A stretch of 64,000 nucleotides of DNA from Variovorax ginsengisoli (lineage in GTDB: Bacteria > Pseudomonadota > Gammaproteobacteria > Burkholderiales > Burkholderiaceae_C): the NCBI RefSeq assembly GCF_030486595.1, contig NZ_JAUJZH010000018.1, positions 99,146-163,145 on the forward strand, read 5' to 3'. Each line of letters starts with the position of its first letter. Position 1 is the stretch's first letter. Positions 32,411 to 42,214 of the stretch are shown here, piece after piece. A program made the position numbers and the translations under genes. The notes beneath the pieces are model-generated. The model worked only from the letters and a program-made list of their open reading frames with translations, was not told the DNA's origin and made no database searches.

Positions 32411-34708
32411 TCAGGGCAGCAGTTCGAAACTCTCCTGCAGTACATCGCGTGAGTCGAGTCCGACCTGCACGTTGAATGCGCCGGGTTCCGCGACGCGCTT
32501 GAGTTGCTGGTTGTAGAAGCTCAGCATCGTCTCGCCGATCGGGAAGCGCACCACCTGCGTCTCGCCCGGTTGCAGCTTCAGCTTGCGGAAGCCCTTGAGC
32601 TCCTTGACCGGACGCACGACCGACGCGACCACGTCCTGAATATAGAGCTGCACCACCGCGTCGCCGGCGCGGTCGCCGCTGTTCTTCACCGTGACGCTGG
32701 CCTCGAGCGTGCGGCCCTTTCGCACCTTGCGCGACGACAGCACCAGGTTCGACAGTGTGAAGTCGGTGTAGCTCAGCCCATAGCCGAAAGGGTACAGCGC
32801 GCCTTGCGGCTCGTCGAAATACTGCGAGGTGTAGTTGCCGGGCTTGCCCGGCGTGAAAGGCCGGCCGGGGCGTGGGAAGTTGTAGTACGTCGGAATCTGC
32901 CCCACCGAGCGAGGCAGCGAGATCGGCAGTTTCCCCGATGGATCGGCGTCGCCAAAGAGCACATCGGCGATGGCATTGCCGCCTTCGGTGCCGGCGAACC
33001 AGGTCTCCAGCATTGCGTCGGCATTGGCTTTCTCCCAGCCGAGTGTCAGTGGGCGGCCGTTCATCAACACCAGCACCAATGGCCTGCCCGTTGCCTTGAG
33101 CGCTTTCAACAGAGCCTGCTGGCTCTCTGGCAGATCGAGGCGCGTGCGGCTCGACGACTCATGCGACATGCCGCGCGACTCGCCCACCGCAGCCACGACC
33201 ACGTCGGCCTGCTTCGCCGTCGCCACGGCCTCGTCGATCATCTCTTGCGGCATGCGGCCGTCCTGCACGATCTCCTGCGCCTCTCCGTTCGGATAGTTCA
33301 TGTAGTCGACAATCGATCTGTCTTCGGTGACGTTCGCGCCGCGTGCGAAGAGGAGCCTCGCCTTGTCGCCAATCGCTGCCGCCATGCCTTGACGCAAGGT
33401 CACTGCCAAGGCCGGCACGCCCTGGGCCGACCACGCGCCCAGGATGTCGACCGGCGAATCGGCGAGGGGGCCGACCAGCGCGATCGTTCCGGTCTTGCGC
33501 AACGGCAGCGTGCGGTTGCGGTTTTCAAGCAGCACCATCGACTTGCGGGCCACGTCTCGCGCCGGCGCGCGATTCAGGCGGCTGTCGGCCTTGAGATCTG
33601 CCGGGTCGTCCTCGGCCTTGCCGATGCGCAGGAACGGATCTCGGAAAAGGCCCATGTCGTACTTGGCGCCCAGAACCTCACGCACTGCGTTGTCTATGTC
33701 GCCTTCCTGGACCTGGCCGGACTTCAGCAGCCCGGGCAGCTCTTTGATGTAGCTCTCGTCGGCCATGCTCATGTCGACGCCGGCCTTGATTGCGAGCTTT
33801 GCGGCTTCGGCCTCGTCACGCGCCACCCCGTGGCGCAGCAGTTCGGCGATGGCACCGTGGTCGCTTAGCGTCACTCCTTTGAAGCCCCAGTCCTTCCGCA
33901 GCAGGTCCTGCAGCAGCCAGGTGTTCGCCGCGGCCGGCACGCCGTTGACGGCGTTCAGCGCGAGCATCACACCGCCCGAACCCGCGTCGATGGCCGCGCG
34001 GTAGGGCGGCAGGTAGTCGTTGTACATGCGCATCGGGCTCATGTCGACGATGTTGTAGTCGCGCCCGCCTTCGACGGCGCCGTAGAGCGCGAAGTGCTTG
34101 ACCGACGCCATGAGGCTGTCGGGCTTGGCTGCCGAATCGTTCTGGAAGCCCTTTACCATCGCACGCGCCATCTGCGACACGAGGTGTGGGTCTTCGCCGA
34201 AACCTTCCGAGGTGCGACCCCAGCGGGGGTCGCGGGCGATGTCGACGGTCGGCGCAAACGTGAAATCGATGCCGTCGGCGCTGGCCTCTTGCGCTGCGAC
34301 GCGTGCGCTCAGACGGACCGCTTCCAGGTCCCAGCTCGATGCGAGGCCCAGGCCGATCGGGAAGGTGGTGCGGTGGCCATGGACCACGTCGTAGGCAAAA
34401 AACACCGGGATCTTCATCCGGCTGCGTTGCATGGCTGCATCCTGAAGGGGACGCTGTTCTGGGCGACTGACGACACCGAAAGAGCCACCGACGCGGCCGG
34501 CGGCCACTTCCTCGGCAAGCTTGGACGCTGGCATCGACGGGCCGAAGCTGATGAGGCGAAGCTGGCCGATCTTTTCGTCGAGTGTCATCTGCCGCAGCAC
34601 ATCGGCGATGAACGCACCCTTGTTGCCTAGCAGGGCGGGGTTGGGCTGGGCCATCGCCATCGGCGTGGCCAAGCCGGCGAGCAGGCCCAGCAACCAAGGT
34701 GTTTTCAT
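32411..34708 (-). CDS. bglX: Periplasmic beta-glucosidase, GH3
   Basis: The 765-residue protein equals the Escherichia BglX length and has a signal peptide (MKTPWLLGLLAGLATPMAMA), a GH3 N-terminal barrel with nucleophile Asp in VTLSDHGAIAEL (near 285), the GH3 C-terminal domain and a fibronectin-III-like end (GDRAGDAVVQLYIQDVVASV). It hydrolyses beta-glucosides and cello-oligosaccharides in the periplasm. The start is the ATG directly at the leader; a TTG further upstream gives no leader. It is monocistronic. A decayed copy of its first 100 bases lies at 17.1 kb. Confidence 0.96.
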   Translation of the reverse strand: MKTPWLLGLLAGLATPMAMAQPNPALLGNKGAFIADVLRQMTLDEKIGQLRLISFGPSMPASKLAEEVAAGRVGGSFGVVSRPEQRPLQDAAMQRSRMKIPVFFAYDVVHGHRTTFPIGLGLASSWDLEAVRLSARVAAQEASADGIDFTFAPTVDIARDPRWGRTSEGFGEDPHLVSQMARAMVKGFQNDSAAKPDSLMASVKHFALYGAVEGGRDYNIVDMSPMRMYNDYLPPYRAAIDAGSGGVMLALNAVNGVPAAANTWLLQDLLRKDWGFKGVTLSDHGAIAELLRHGVARDEAEAAKLAIKAGVDMSMADESYIKELPGLLKSGQVQEGDIDNAVREVLGAKYDMGLFRDPFLRIGKAEDDPADLKADSRLNRAPARDVARKSMVLLENRNRTLPLRKTGTIALVGPLADSPVDILGAWSAQGVPALAVTLRQGMAAAIGDKARLLFARGANVTEDRSIVDYMNYPNGEAQEIVQDGRMPQEMIDEAVATAKQADVVVAAVGESRGMSHESSSRTRLDLPESQQALLKALKATGRPLVLVLMNGRPLTLGWEKANADAMLETWFAGTEGGNAIADVLFGDADPSGKLPISLPRSVGQIPTYYNFPRPGRPFTPGKPGNYTSQYFDEPQGALYPFGYGLSYTDFTLSNLVLSSRKVRKGRTLEASVTVKNSGDRAGDAVVQLYIQDVVASVVRPVKELKGFRKLKLQPGETQVVRFPIGETMLSFYNQQLKRVAEPGAFNVQVGLDSRDVLQESFELLP

Positions 34709-34859
34709 CAATGCGGCTTTCGGTGGGCTCTGAGCGGAAATCAGGACCAATTCTTGCGGGTCTGATCGCGAAGAGGACCTCGAAGCTCACTCTCTACCGC
34801 ATCGTGCGCCGAGGCGCGGCCTGTAGGTCGGGAGGGTCCCCGAAGGACTGTCGATAGTC

Positions 34860-35285
34860 TATCCAGCTTCCCGCGGCTCGATGCCGGCCGCCTGGCACGC
34901 GCCGACGAGATGCTGTCGATCGCCGCCTGGCGCCCGCGCGCGTTCACTTCAACGAGCGCGCGATTCCCGGCGTGCGCGTGGTGATGGACGCGGCCAACCT
35001 CGATGCCCTGCTGCCGATGCGGCGCTGCGTGTGGTCGAGCAGGTGGAAGAGTGGCTGGCCGCCCGGCGAGTACGCGCGGCCCCCGAGCGCGATTGGGGCG
35101 AGTTCATCAGGATGACGCTACACGAGTCACGCGGCGTTCAGCTCACATTGGACGACATCGCCGGGCGGCTCCAAGTCTCGCCGCGCGCCGTCGAACGCGC
35201 GCTGAAGAAAGAGCGCAGCTGGAGTTTCGCGAGCTCTCCCGGCAGCTGATGCACGAGACCGCCTGCGAGCTGCTCCTTACCCAAC
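34860..35285 (+). pseudogene. Frameshifted AraC-family regulator remnant
   Basis: Pieces of one protein appear in three frames: RLDAGRLARADEMLSIAAW, then VHFNERAIPGVRVVMDAANL, then QLTLDDIAGRLQVSPRAVER, and after one more shift LEFRELSRQLMHETACELL. Together these give the end of a ligand-binding domain and the first HTH of an AraC regulator. The second HTH is missing and the frame runs into an unrelated fragment. At least three frameshifts make it non-functional. Confidence 0.75.
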
Positions 35286-35630
35286 TGAACGTGGCAGTCG
35301 ACCGCCTGCTCGCGGTAACCGAGAACCCGAGGCATCGGTTTCTTCTGATGGCCTACGCGCGCCATCGCCTGCTCGAGGTGGCGGGCCGCTCCGACCACTA
35401 CGTGACCTCGATCGCCACCGCCTACCAGCAGGTGTCCGGGAAGTCGATCCGAGCCAACAAGCTGCTGAATGTACTGCCCAAATTCATCGCGCGACACCTC
35501 ATCGAGAAGGTGTTGGACCAGAAGGTCCACCACACGGACGACAACGACATGTACATCTACAAGACGGTGGGCATGCAGACATGGCTGGTGCTCACCATCC
35601 TTGGCCTGCGCCGGGCGAGATTCAAAGCAG
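35286..35630 (+). pseudogene. Unidentified C-terminal protein fragment
   Basis: In the same frame as the last AraC piece the sequence continues for about 115 codons with good protein character (RFLLMAYARHRLLEVAGR, QKVHHTDDNDMYIYKTVGMQ, VLTILGLRRARFKAVPWP). I do not recognise it. It has no start of its own and ends where the tssA remnant begins on the other strand. It is most likely the tail of a gene joined here by deletion. Confidence 0.5.
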
Positions 35631-37190
35631 TGCCATGGCCCGCGCCGCATCCAGCCCGGCAATGGCCGACAGCGCGGCGTCCCGCTCGGCCGGATGTCCA
35701 TCGTCCTGGCTCAGCACGCTGTGCGCAGCCACCCATCCTTCGACGGCCAGCGCGGGGTCCCAGCGGTCCAGGTCGTGGTGCCGGATCTGCTCGACGATGC
35801 GTTGCGCGAAGGGCGCCGGCACCCGTCCTTCGCGGCTGGCGTGGAGCAGTTGGCAAAGGCCGATCTGCGCCCGCAGGCGCATGGGCGCATCGGACGCCCG
35901 GTCGATGGTCCGCTCCATCAGCGTCACGGCGGCATCGAGCTCACCGTTGACAGCGAGCGTGCGCGCCTTCGCCACTACGGCGCGCACGGCGTCGTCCCGG
36001 GACGCGGGCGTGCCGCCTGCGGCGGCAGGCGACCCGCCGAGCGTGCCGAGCCATTCGAGCGTGCGTGAATTGGCGAATGGCAGGCCGTTGGTGAACGACG
36101 GCGACTCCAGTCCCGGCAGGCGTTCGAGCAGGTCGCGCGCGTCGCCCGTTCGACCTCGCCCCGCGCCGCCGCGCCGCCCTCGCCCAGCCGCGCCAGGCCC
36201 GCGGCGCAGAGCGCCTGCAGGTCCAGCCAGAATGGAAAGGCCGGCAACTGTGCCTCGGCGAAAAAGATGGCGTCTTGCGGCTGCGGATCTTCCTCCTGCA
36301 GGCGCTGCAGCGTCTCCACCACCTGCGCGACGGGCGGCGCGATCTTCGTGCGGCCGTCGTCCGCAGGCGGCAGGGCGTCGAGGCCGCCCCAGTTGGCGAA
36401 GCGGCTGGCGCGGTAGGCGCGGGCGTCCCGAATGTCGGCGGCCATCATGGCGTCGACCAGATGGTTCAAGTGGTCGAACGCGAGCCCCAGCGCCACGGCC
36501 ACATCGCCGGTGGACGCCGCCAAGGCGGCGAGCGCCAGCGGCGGGGCAGGCGTCGGCGCACTGCGCACCTCCGGTGTGGGCGCCGCGGTCTCCTCGGCCA
36601 CGACCGCAGCGACCGTCGGTGCTTCCTCCGCCACCGGAATCCTGTCGACCAGGCTCAGCAGCTTCTGCATCGACGGCCCCTCGGCGTCCTTGGCGCGCAG
36701 TTGATCGTCGAGGCGCCGTGCCCCAGCCCGCAGCGCGGCGACCAGCGCCGGCGGCTGGGGATCGAGTTCGATCCAGTGCCGTTCCTCGGCCGCCAGTTCG
36801 GCACGGTCGAGCAGCCACTCGATCGCGTTGCGGCGGGCCCGCATCCGCGCGAGCGGCGGGTACATGCCGTCCCAGAAATGCTCGACCATGTCGCCCACCA
36901 CCTGCAGCCCCATGGCCAGGCCCGGCAAGCCCTCGCCTTGCAAAAGTGCGCCACCGAGATAGCTCGCCACCAGCAGGTCCTTGCCCTTGTCGGCCAGAAG
37001 CAGCGACGCCAGTTGGCCGACACGCTGCCAGTCGGTCTGGCCGTCGGCGCCGGGGTTCCGATCTCGACTTGCAGGGCCTCGAAGCGCGGGTCGTCGCGCA
37101 CCTCGCTGCCCGCGGGCCGCACGGCATTGACGGGCTGCCGTCCGATGCCTTCCAACAAAGCGTATCCAAGTCTCGTTTCTCCTGCTGTTT
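35622..37190 (-). pseudogene. tssA: Type VI secretion TssA, frameshifted
   Basis: The N-terminal ImpA-type domain is spread over two frames (GRQPVNAVRPAGSEVRDDPR, then DWQRVGQLASLLLADKGKDL). The middle reads on to LDLQALCAAGLARLG, and a further shift near 36150 leads to the C-terminal domain (ARDLLERLPGLE to GLDAARAMALL). TssA is a cap/baseplate-linked component of the type VI system. At least two, probably three, single-base shifts break it, and no other tss gene is in the window. Apart from the shifts the sequence is well kept, so decay is recent, or base-calling errors in GC-rich runs are possible. Confidence 0.8.
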
Positions 37191-37214
37191 GACTGTCCGG
37201 GTCGGCCGCTCGGC

Positions 37215-37498
37215 TCAGTCCCAGAGCGCCTCCACCGACAGCGCATCGAACTCGTAGCCGACGCCACGTTCGGTGCGCAACAGCGCGGGTTGCTTGGGAT
37301 CGGCCTCGATCTTGCGGCGCAAGCGCAGCATCTGGACGTCGATCGACCGGTCGTAGACGTCGTCGAAGGCGCGGGTGCGTTCGATCAGCTGTTCGCGCGT
37401 GACGATCTTCCTCGGCGTGCCGAGGAAAAGGACCAGCATGTTGAACTGGCTCGGCGACAGCGAGACGTCGCGCCCGTCGGCCGTGCGCAGGCGGCGCG
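37215..37498 (-). pseudogene. OmpR-type response regulator DNA-binding domain fragment
   Basis: About 90 codons encode a winged helix (DVSLSPSQFNMLVLFLGTPR, REQLIERTRAFDDVYDRSID, VQMLRLRRKIEADP, GVGYEFDA). The receiver half is absent. Upstream the sequence changes directly into a histidine kinase ATPase domain in another frame, so a deletion has joined two ends of a former two-component pair. Confidence 0.8.
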
Positions 37499-38710
37499 CG
37501 GCCAGTGCGCGGCATCGATGCCGGGGCCGTCGTCGGCGACCTCGACCCAGCCCAGCTCGCCCTGCCGGTCGCCCAACTGCAGGTCGAAGCGCGTTTCGCC
37601 CGAGGCCCCGGCCGCGCGCGTGCCGGCTGTCAACGTGACGCCGTGCCGCGCCGCCTGGGTCGCGTTGCGCAGCAGGTTCTGCACGGCGCGCAGCAGCTGG
37701 CCGGGGTTCGCCAGCACCTTCGGGGCGGTAGCGCCCGGCAGCGGCCTTCGCGACAGCTGGATGCGGCTCGGGCACAGGGGGCGCGCCATCTCCAGCACCT
37801 CGTCGACCAGCTCGGCCAGATCGACGCAGCTGCGTGCGGGGTCGCCTTGGCGGGCCGCCAGCAGGATCTGCTGTGTCATGTCCATGCCGCGCTCGGTCGC
37901 GCGCTCCAGCTGCGCGAGCTCGGCCTGGCCGGGGCTGTCCGGCGGCATGCGCTCGCTCGCGATCTCGGCGCAGGCGCGGATCGTGCCCAGCACGTTGTTG
38001 AAGTCGTGGGCGACGCCGCCGGCCAGGAAGCCCAGCGATTCGAATCGGCGCGCCTGGTCGAGCCGGGCGGCGAGCCGCTGCCGCTCGCCGATGGTCACGG
38101 CCAGCTGCAGCGACAGCACGGCGATGCCGATCAGGTCGACCTGCAAGGCCCAGATGCCGTAGCCGTATTCGACGTAGGGCCCGAAGCCGGCGATCGTGAT
38201 GGCGATCATGCCGATGGCGATCGCGGCGTTCAACTGGGCCACCAGCACCATGCCGCTGCGCACCGCCGCCCAGCACAGCGGGAAGGTGAGCGCGGCGCGG
38301 ATCACCTCGTCGTGCATGCGCGGGACCAGCGCCAGGCCCATGCAAGCGAACGCGGCGAGGATCGGCAGCCAGTTGCCGCGGTCGCGGAAGACCGCAGTGG
38401 CCGCCGCCGTGTCCCAGGTCAGCAGGGCCGGCACGAGCGTGAGCATCGCCATGGCGTGGGGCACATAGATGCGCGGCCACAGCGCCGCCCAATCGGCGTC
38501 GGTGCCCCACCACAGCAGCGCGCTCATGAGCACCGACGGCAGCAGCGACAGCGCCACCGGCAGCAGCAGCGTGAACAGCAGAAGCTGGCGCGACGAGTCC
38601 AGCTGGCCGTCGGGCGCGATCCAGCGCCTGCCGAGCCAGGCGCCCAGTGCCACGCCGAGCAGCCCGAGCGCCACCAGTGCCGGATCGAAGGCCTGCGGCT
38701 GGCTCCCTCA
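37499..38710 (-). pseudogene. Membrane histidine kinase truncated in its ATPase domain
   Basis: The frame encodes several membrane helices of a MASE1-like sensor (starting VALGLLGVALGAWLGRRW), a HisKA domain (GGVAHDFNNVLGTI) and a HATPase domain as far as VADDGPGIDAAHW. There the frame is lost and a response-regulator winged helix begins. The N-terminus also lacks its first helices and a start. It is the kinase half of a deleted two-component pair. Confidence 0.8.
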
Positions 38711-38965
38711 TGGAAGCGTCGCGCAAAGCGGGATTGCAACCGCGCGCCGGCTGGATCTCCACTGTACCCGCCCAGTCGCAGGGTCGAAGTCGTTTCGACA
38801 GGGCCCTTCGCAATCGACAACGTCGTACGTACTCGGAAACCTCACGCTATGGTTGGCTCGCCCAAGTCGGCCGACCGACTACACCTGTAATTTGATCATC
38901 CCGACGCACCCCATGACAATTGGCACCGTCCGAATTCGGGCAACCATCAACATTTGGAAGTTTGG
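38711..38965. other. Intergenic region at the graveyard edge
   Basis: Between the truncated kinase and the serine hydrolase gene I see no further gene. A less GC-rich segment at 38880-38960 probably holds the hydrolase promoter. Confidence 0.35.
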
Positions 38966-40585
38966 ATGATCTGTGCGAGCTACCCCGTGCGCTGCTGCGC
39001 GCACGCTCTATTTCTGGCGGCAGCTGCCACGTTGGCCGGCTGCGGTGGCGGTGGCGGCGGAGCGTCGTTCGCGTCGCTCGGCGCATCGCAATCGCCCCCG
39101 CCGATCAATACCACCCCGGTTGCCTCGGCGCAGGTCGATGCCGCTGTGGCCAAGCTCGACCTGCTGGCGGCCGATGTCATGCGACGCTCGAAGATTCCTG
39201 GCATGGCGGTGGCCGTGGTGAAGGACGGCCAGGTCGTCTACGCCAAGGGCTTCGGGGTGCGCCGGGTCGGCTCGCTGGAACGGGTCGATGCCGACACCGT
39301 ATTCCAGCTCGCGTCGATGTCCAAGCCGATTGCGGCTACCGTGGTGGCCGGCCTCGTGGGAAACCAGACCGTGTCCTGGGACACGCCTGCTGCGACCCGA
39401 CTGCCCGACTTCAAGATGTCCGACCCAGCGGTCACGCAACAGGTAACGATCGGCGATTTCTTTGCTCACCGCTCCGGCTTGCCGGATGCTGCTGGCGACA
39501 AACTTGAAGACCTGGGCTATGACCGCCAACAGGTCCTGCAGCGCATGCGCTACGTGCCATTGCGTGCCTTTCGCACCACGTACGGCTACGCCAATTTCGG
39601 CCTCACAGCGGGCGCGGAGGCTGCAGCCAACGCGGCTGGCATTGACTGGGCTACGCTGTCCGAGCGCACGCTCTATGCACCGCTGGGCATGCGCGCCACG
39701 AGTTCCCGCTTTGCGGACTTCATGCAGCGCGCCAATCGCGCGTCACCGCACGTGATGCGCGACGGGAGCTACCAGGCCCTGTACCAGCGGCAACCCGATG
39801 CGCAATCGCCAGCCGGAGGTGTGAGCTCGAGCGTCAACGACGTCGCGCGATGGATGTCGTTGCTTCTTCAGAACGGCAGCTACAACGGGCGCACGGTGGT
39901 CAAGCCCGAAGCCTTGCTGCCCGCGATCACTGGACAGATCGTGAATGGGCGGTCCGATGATCCGGCCGTGCGCCCCAACTACTATGGCTACGGCTTCAAC
40001 GTCGGAACCACGACGGCGGGACGCGTCAAGCTTTCGCATTCGGGCGCTTTCATGCTCGGCGCGGGCACCGCATTCACCGTGATTCCGGCGGCCGGAGTCG
40101 CGATCGTCACGCTGACCAACGCAGCACCGGTGGGTGCCGCCGAAGCCCTGAACGCCACCTTCGAGGAATTCGTCGAATCAGGTGCGTCGTCGGCCGACTG
40201 GATCACGCTCTACGCGCAGCGGTTCTTGCCCTTCTATGTGCCCGAGGGGTCGCTGGCCGGCCAGCAACCACCGTCACAGCCGGTCGCAGCGCTGGGCAGC
40301 AATGTCTACGCTGGCACATATGTCAGCAGCTATTACGGCAACGCGGTGGTGGAGGCCAGCGGCAGTGGGCTGATACTGAAGATGGGGCCGACGGGCGCGA
40401 GGATCTTTCCGTTGCGACACTGGAGCGGCAACTCCTACGTCTTCGACCTGTCGGGCGAGAACGCGCCGCCCGGATCGGTCGCCAGGGTCGACTTCAAGCC
40501 CGGCATCTCCAGTGTCTCCGACAGCCTGGCGATAGACTACTACGCTGAGGACATCGCGAAAGGCACGTTCACGCGAACGCCCTGA
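38966..40585 (+). CDS. Lipoprotein serine hydrolase, class C beta-lactamase/EstB fold
   Basis: The 539-residue protein has a lipoprotein signal (TLAGC, Cys26, then a glycine run) and a beta-lactamase-related domain with Ser117-x-x-Lys120 (SMSK), Tyr208-x-Asn210 (YAN) and HSG in place of the KTG triad. A C-terminal lipocalin-like domain of about 110 residues follows (NVYAGTYVSSYYGNAVV). Such proteins are esterases, D-amino-acid peptidases or of unknown role, and rarely true beta-lactamases. GGAAG lies 5 bases before ATG. It is monocistronic and intact despite pseudogenes on both sides. Confidence 0.92.
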   Translation: MICASYPVRCCAHALFLAAAATLAGCGGGGGGASFASLGASQSPPPINTTPVASAQVDAAVAKLDLLAADVMRRSKIPGMAVAVVKDGQVVYAKGFGVRRVGSLERVDADTVFQLASMSKPIAATVVAGLVGNQTVSWDTPAATRLPDFKMSDPAVTQQVTIGDFFAHRSGLPDAAGDKLEDLGYDRQQVLQRMRYVPLRAFRTTYGYANFGLTAGAEAAANAAGIDWATLSERTLYAPLGMRATSSRFADFMQRANRASPHVMRDGSYQALYQRQPDAQSPAGGVSSSVNDVARWMSLLLQNGSYNGRTVVKPEALLPAITGQIVNGRSDDPAVRPNYYGYGFNVGTTTAGRVKLSHSGAFMLGAGTAFTVIPAAGVAIVTLTNAAPVGAAEALNATFEEFVESGASSADWITLYAQRFLPFYVPEGSLAGQQPPSQPVAALGSNVYAGTYVSSYYGNAVVEASGSGLILKMGPTGARIFPLRHWSGNSYVFDLSGENAPPGSVARVDFKPGISSVSDSLAIDYYAEDIAKGTFTRTP

Positions 40586-41002
40586 TTCCGTCGGGATGCA
40601 GCACCGTGTCTGCGCGCCCGATTGCTTGCTTTGCAGTTTGCCTATGGCATTGCTCGCCGCAGTGCCGGCGTTTGCCGCATCGCCGAGTTTCGGGCGCGAG
40701 GTGCTGGGTCTGCTGCGCCAGCCTGGTCATCGCCCATTTCGTTGTCGGTCGCGGCCGATCCTGGCCGGCCGATCTGACTCTGGCCGCGAGCGATGGCGAA
40801 TTCTTCCTTCACTGCATCAGTCTCTAGAACGCTCGCGCCCCGGCCGTCAATGGGACGTGGGGCCCTGGGTGCGTCGCACCCGTTGCTCGCTCGTGCACTG
40901 CGCATTTCACGCGGGCCACAGGGCGCGCCAAGCCGATGCGCTTGACCGCAATCAAAGGATCAATGCCGAGGGCAACGCGCTGCGGTCCCGGGAGAGCTGC
41001 GA
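40586..41002. other. Degenerate DNA without a clear gene
   Basis: A signal-peptide-like run (MALLAAVPAFAASPSFGREV at 40644) loses its frame after about 25 codons, and another frame reads VIAHFVVGRGRSWPADLTLA. This may be a decayed exported protein. Nothing else is supportable up to the Fic remnant. Confidence 0.3.
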
Positions 41003-41405
41003 ATGGAGCTGCGCGCACCACGTAGACGTCCTTGGCTCGGGGGAGGGACCGTCTCGCGGGAGGAGCCGGGCCTCCGCGGGGACGTTCCTACGGTCATGCA
41101 GGCGATCGAGGATGTCTACGTCACCGATGCGTACCACTCGCTGTCCATCGAGGGCTATCGAGTCACGCCTGAACTGATCCGCCGCGTTGCAGCCGGGGGC
41201 TGGATCGAAGACATCCACGAGGCACGTGCCGCCGCTACGTGAAGCTGTGCGGGAGATTGTGCCCGCCCTGTTCGAACTGCTGCGCGACGAACCATCAGCC
41301 GCGGTGCGCGCGGTGCTCGGCCACTTCATGTTCGATTTCATCCACCCGTACATGGACGGCAACGGGCGCCTTGGGCGATTCATCATGAACACGATGCTCA
41401 CCTGC
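41003..41405 (+). pseudogene. Fic/DOC protein remnant with internal deletion
   Basis: One frame encodes MELRAPRRRPWLGGG and VYVTDAYHSLSIEGYRVTPE up to AAGGW. After an internal deletion another frame continues with VREIVPALFELLRDEPSAAV and the Fic motif HPYMDGNGRLGR plus FIMNTML, then stops matching. Fic proteins transfer AMP or other groups to target hydroxyls. The segment between the inhibitory-helix region and the Fic core, and the C-terminus, are missing, so it is inactive. Confidence 0.8.
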
Positions 41406-41811
41406 AGGCCGAAACACCGGTCGATGCTGCCTCGGACTCCACTATCGACGAGGTCGATCCGCAGAGCCCGCGCGGCTGAACACGCCGCGCGCACCTCAGA
41501 GACTGCACCGACGGCGTCGAGCTTGGCCTCCCGGTTGCCATTGCTTCGGTCGGGGCAAACCTCATCAGTGAGTACCTGAGCTGCGATCCTCCTTCGACGC
41601 AGACGTCCCGCGACGTTCTCGACGGTCGTACGGGTCCTGAGTCCCGTTGCCGCGCCATCTCGGCAATGCGCTGAGACGTCGTGCTTCTGTGCGATCTCGG
41701 CAATCGTCTTGCCATCGGCCAAGGCCTCAATCTCAAACCTCTCAGCCTCCACAGCCCTCCTCAGCATGTCTTCAAAAGGGGCCGATACCGGGAAAACTAT
41801 AAGAAAAAAGG
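41406..41811. other. Degenerate region before the RTX-locus promoter
   Basis: No intact gene is visible. On the minus strand EAERFEIEALADGKTIAEIA then QKHDVSAH (about 41690-41770) looks like a helix-turn-helix of the kind found near the end of some serine recombinases, but it is isolated. Confidence 0.3.
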
Positions 41812-41841
41812 TTTGCTCTCCGCCATAACTTTCCATACATT
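41812..41841 (+). promoter_or_regulatory. Predicted promoter A of the two-component operon
   Basis: TTTGCT and TACATT are spaced by 18 bases and preceded by TAAGAAAAAAG. The same arrangement (TTGACT, 18 bases, TACATT, same A-rich block) occurs at 54650. After the -10 both share CATTTGAT-CCGCTGGTT. It lies about 120 bases before the leader micro-ORF. Confidence 0.6.
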
Positions 41842-41961
41842 TGATACCGCTGGTTTCGTAACACCAGCTTGTCGACCACCGGGCAATTCCCTGAAGCCAC
41901 GCAGAATCGCCGGCAAGCCGACATCGGTCCAGAGAAGATCAATATCCGGAGGAGACGACAG

Positions 41962-42063
41962 ATGGAAGCGTCGAAAGAACTCTTTCGAGGAGAGGTGCGG
42001 CCGCCGCTGCGCATTGCCGCTGCCCTGAATGCGCGCTGGCGACGGCGCACGCTACTTCACTGA
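41962..42063 (+). CDS. 33-residue Arg-rich leader micro-ORF A
   Basis: ATG follows CCGGAGGAGACGACAG and opens 33 codons ending RIAAALNARWRRRTLLH. A 29-codon micro-ORF at 54798 has the same leader (GAAGATCAAT, CCGGAGGAGACG) and a homologous C-terminus (MRIAMHRWRRHTLLQ). Conservation of ribosome site, start and peptide end in both copies argues that it is translated. It lies 151 bp before the response regulator gene, followed by a short hairpin. It may be a regulatory leader peptide or a small protein of the peroxidase system. Confidence 0.65.
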   Translation: MEASKELFRGEVRPPLRIAAALNARWRRRTLLH

Positions 42064-42080
42064 CGCCGCCAACGCCCTAC

Positions 42081-42096
42081 GCCCTCTGACGAGGGC
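42081..42096 (+). other. Hairpin after micro-ORF A
   Basis: GCCCTC-TGAC-GAGGGC forms a 6-bp stem with a 4-base loop, 17 bases after the micro-ORF stop. It has no T tract. A weaker 5-bp hairpin (CTGCC, GGCAG) follows micro-ORF B at 54903-54918. Confidence 0.4.
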
Positions 42097-42214
42097 CGCC
42101 CAGACCGATTCATGTTCACGCGGCAAGCAGACGTAACGCTACTCGAAGATTCGAACTGCGCACGGTCCCGCCACCGCGGCTGCGTTCTCCACATCTGTCG
42201 CAAGAGGGTGTCCC

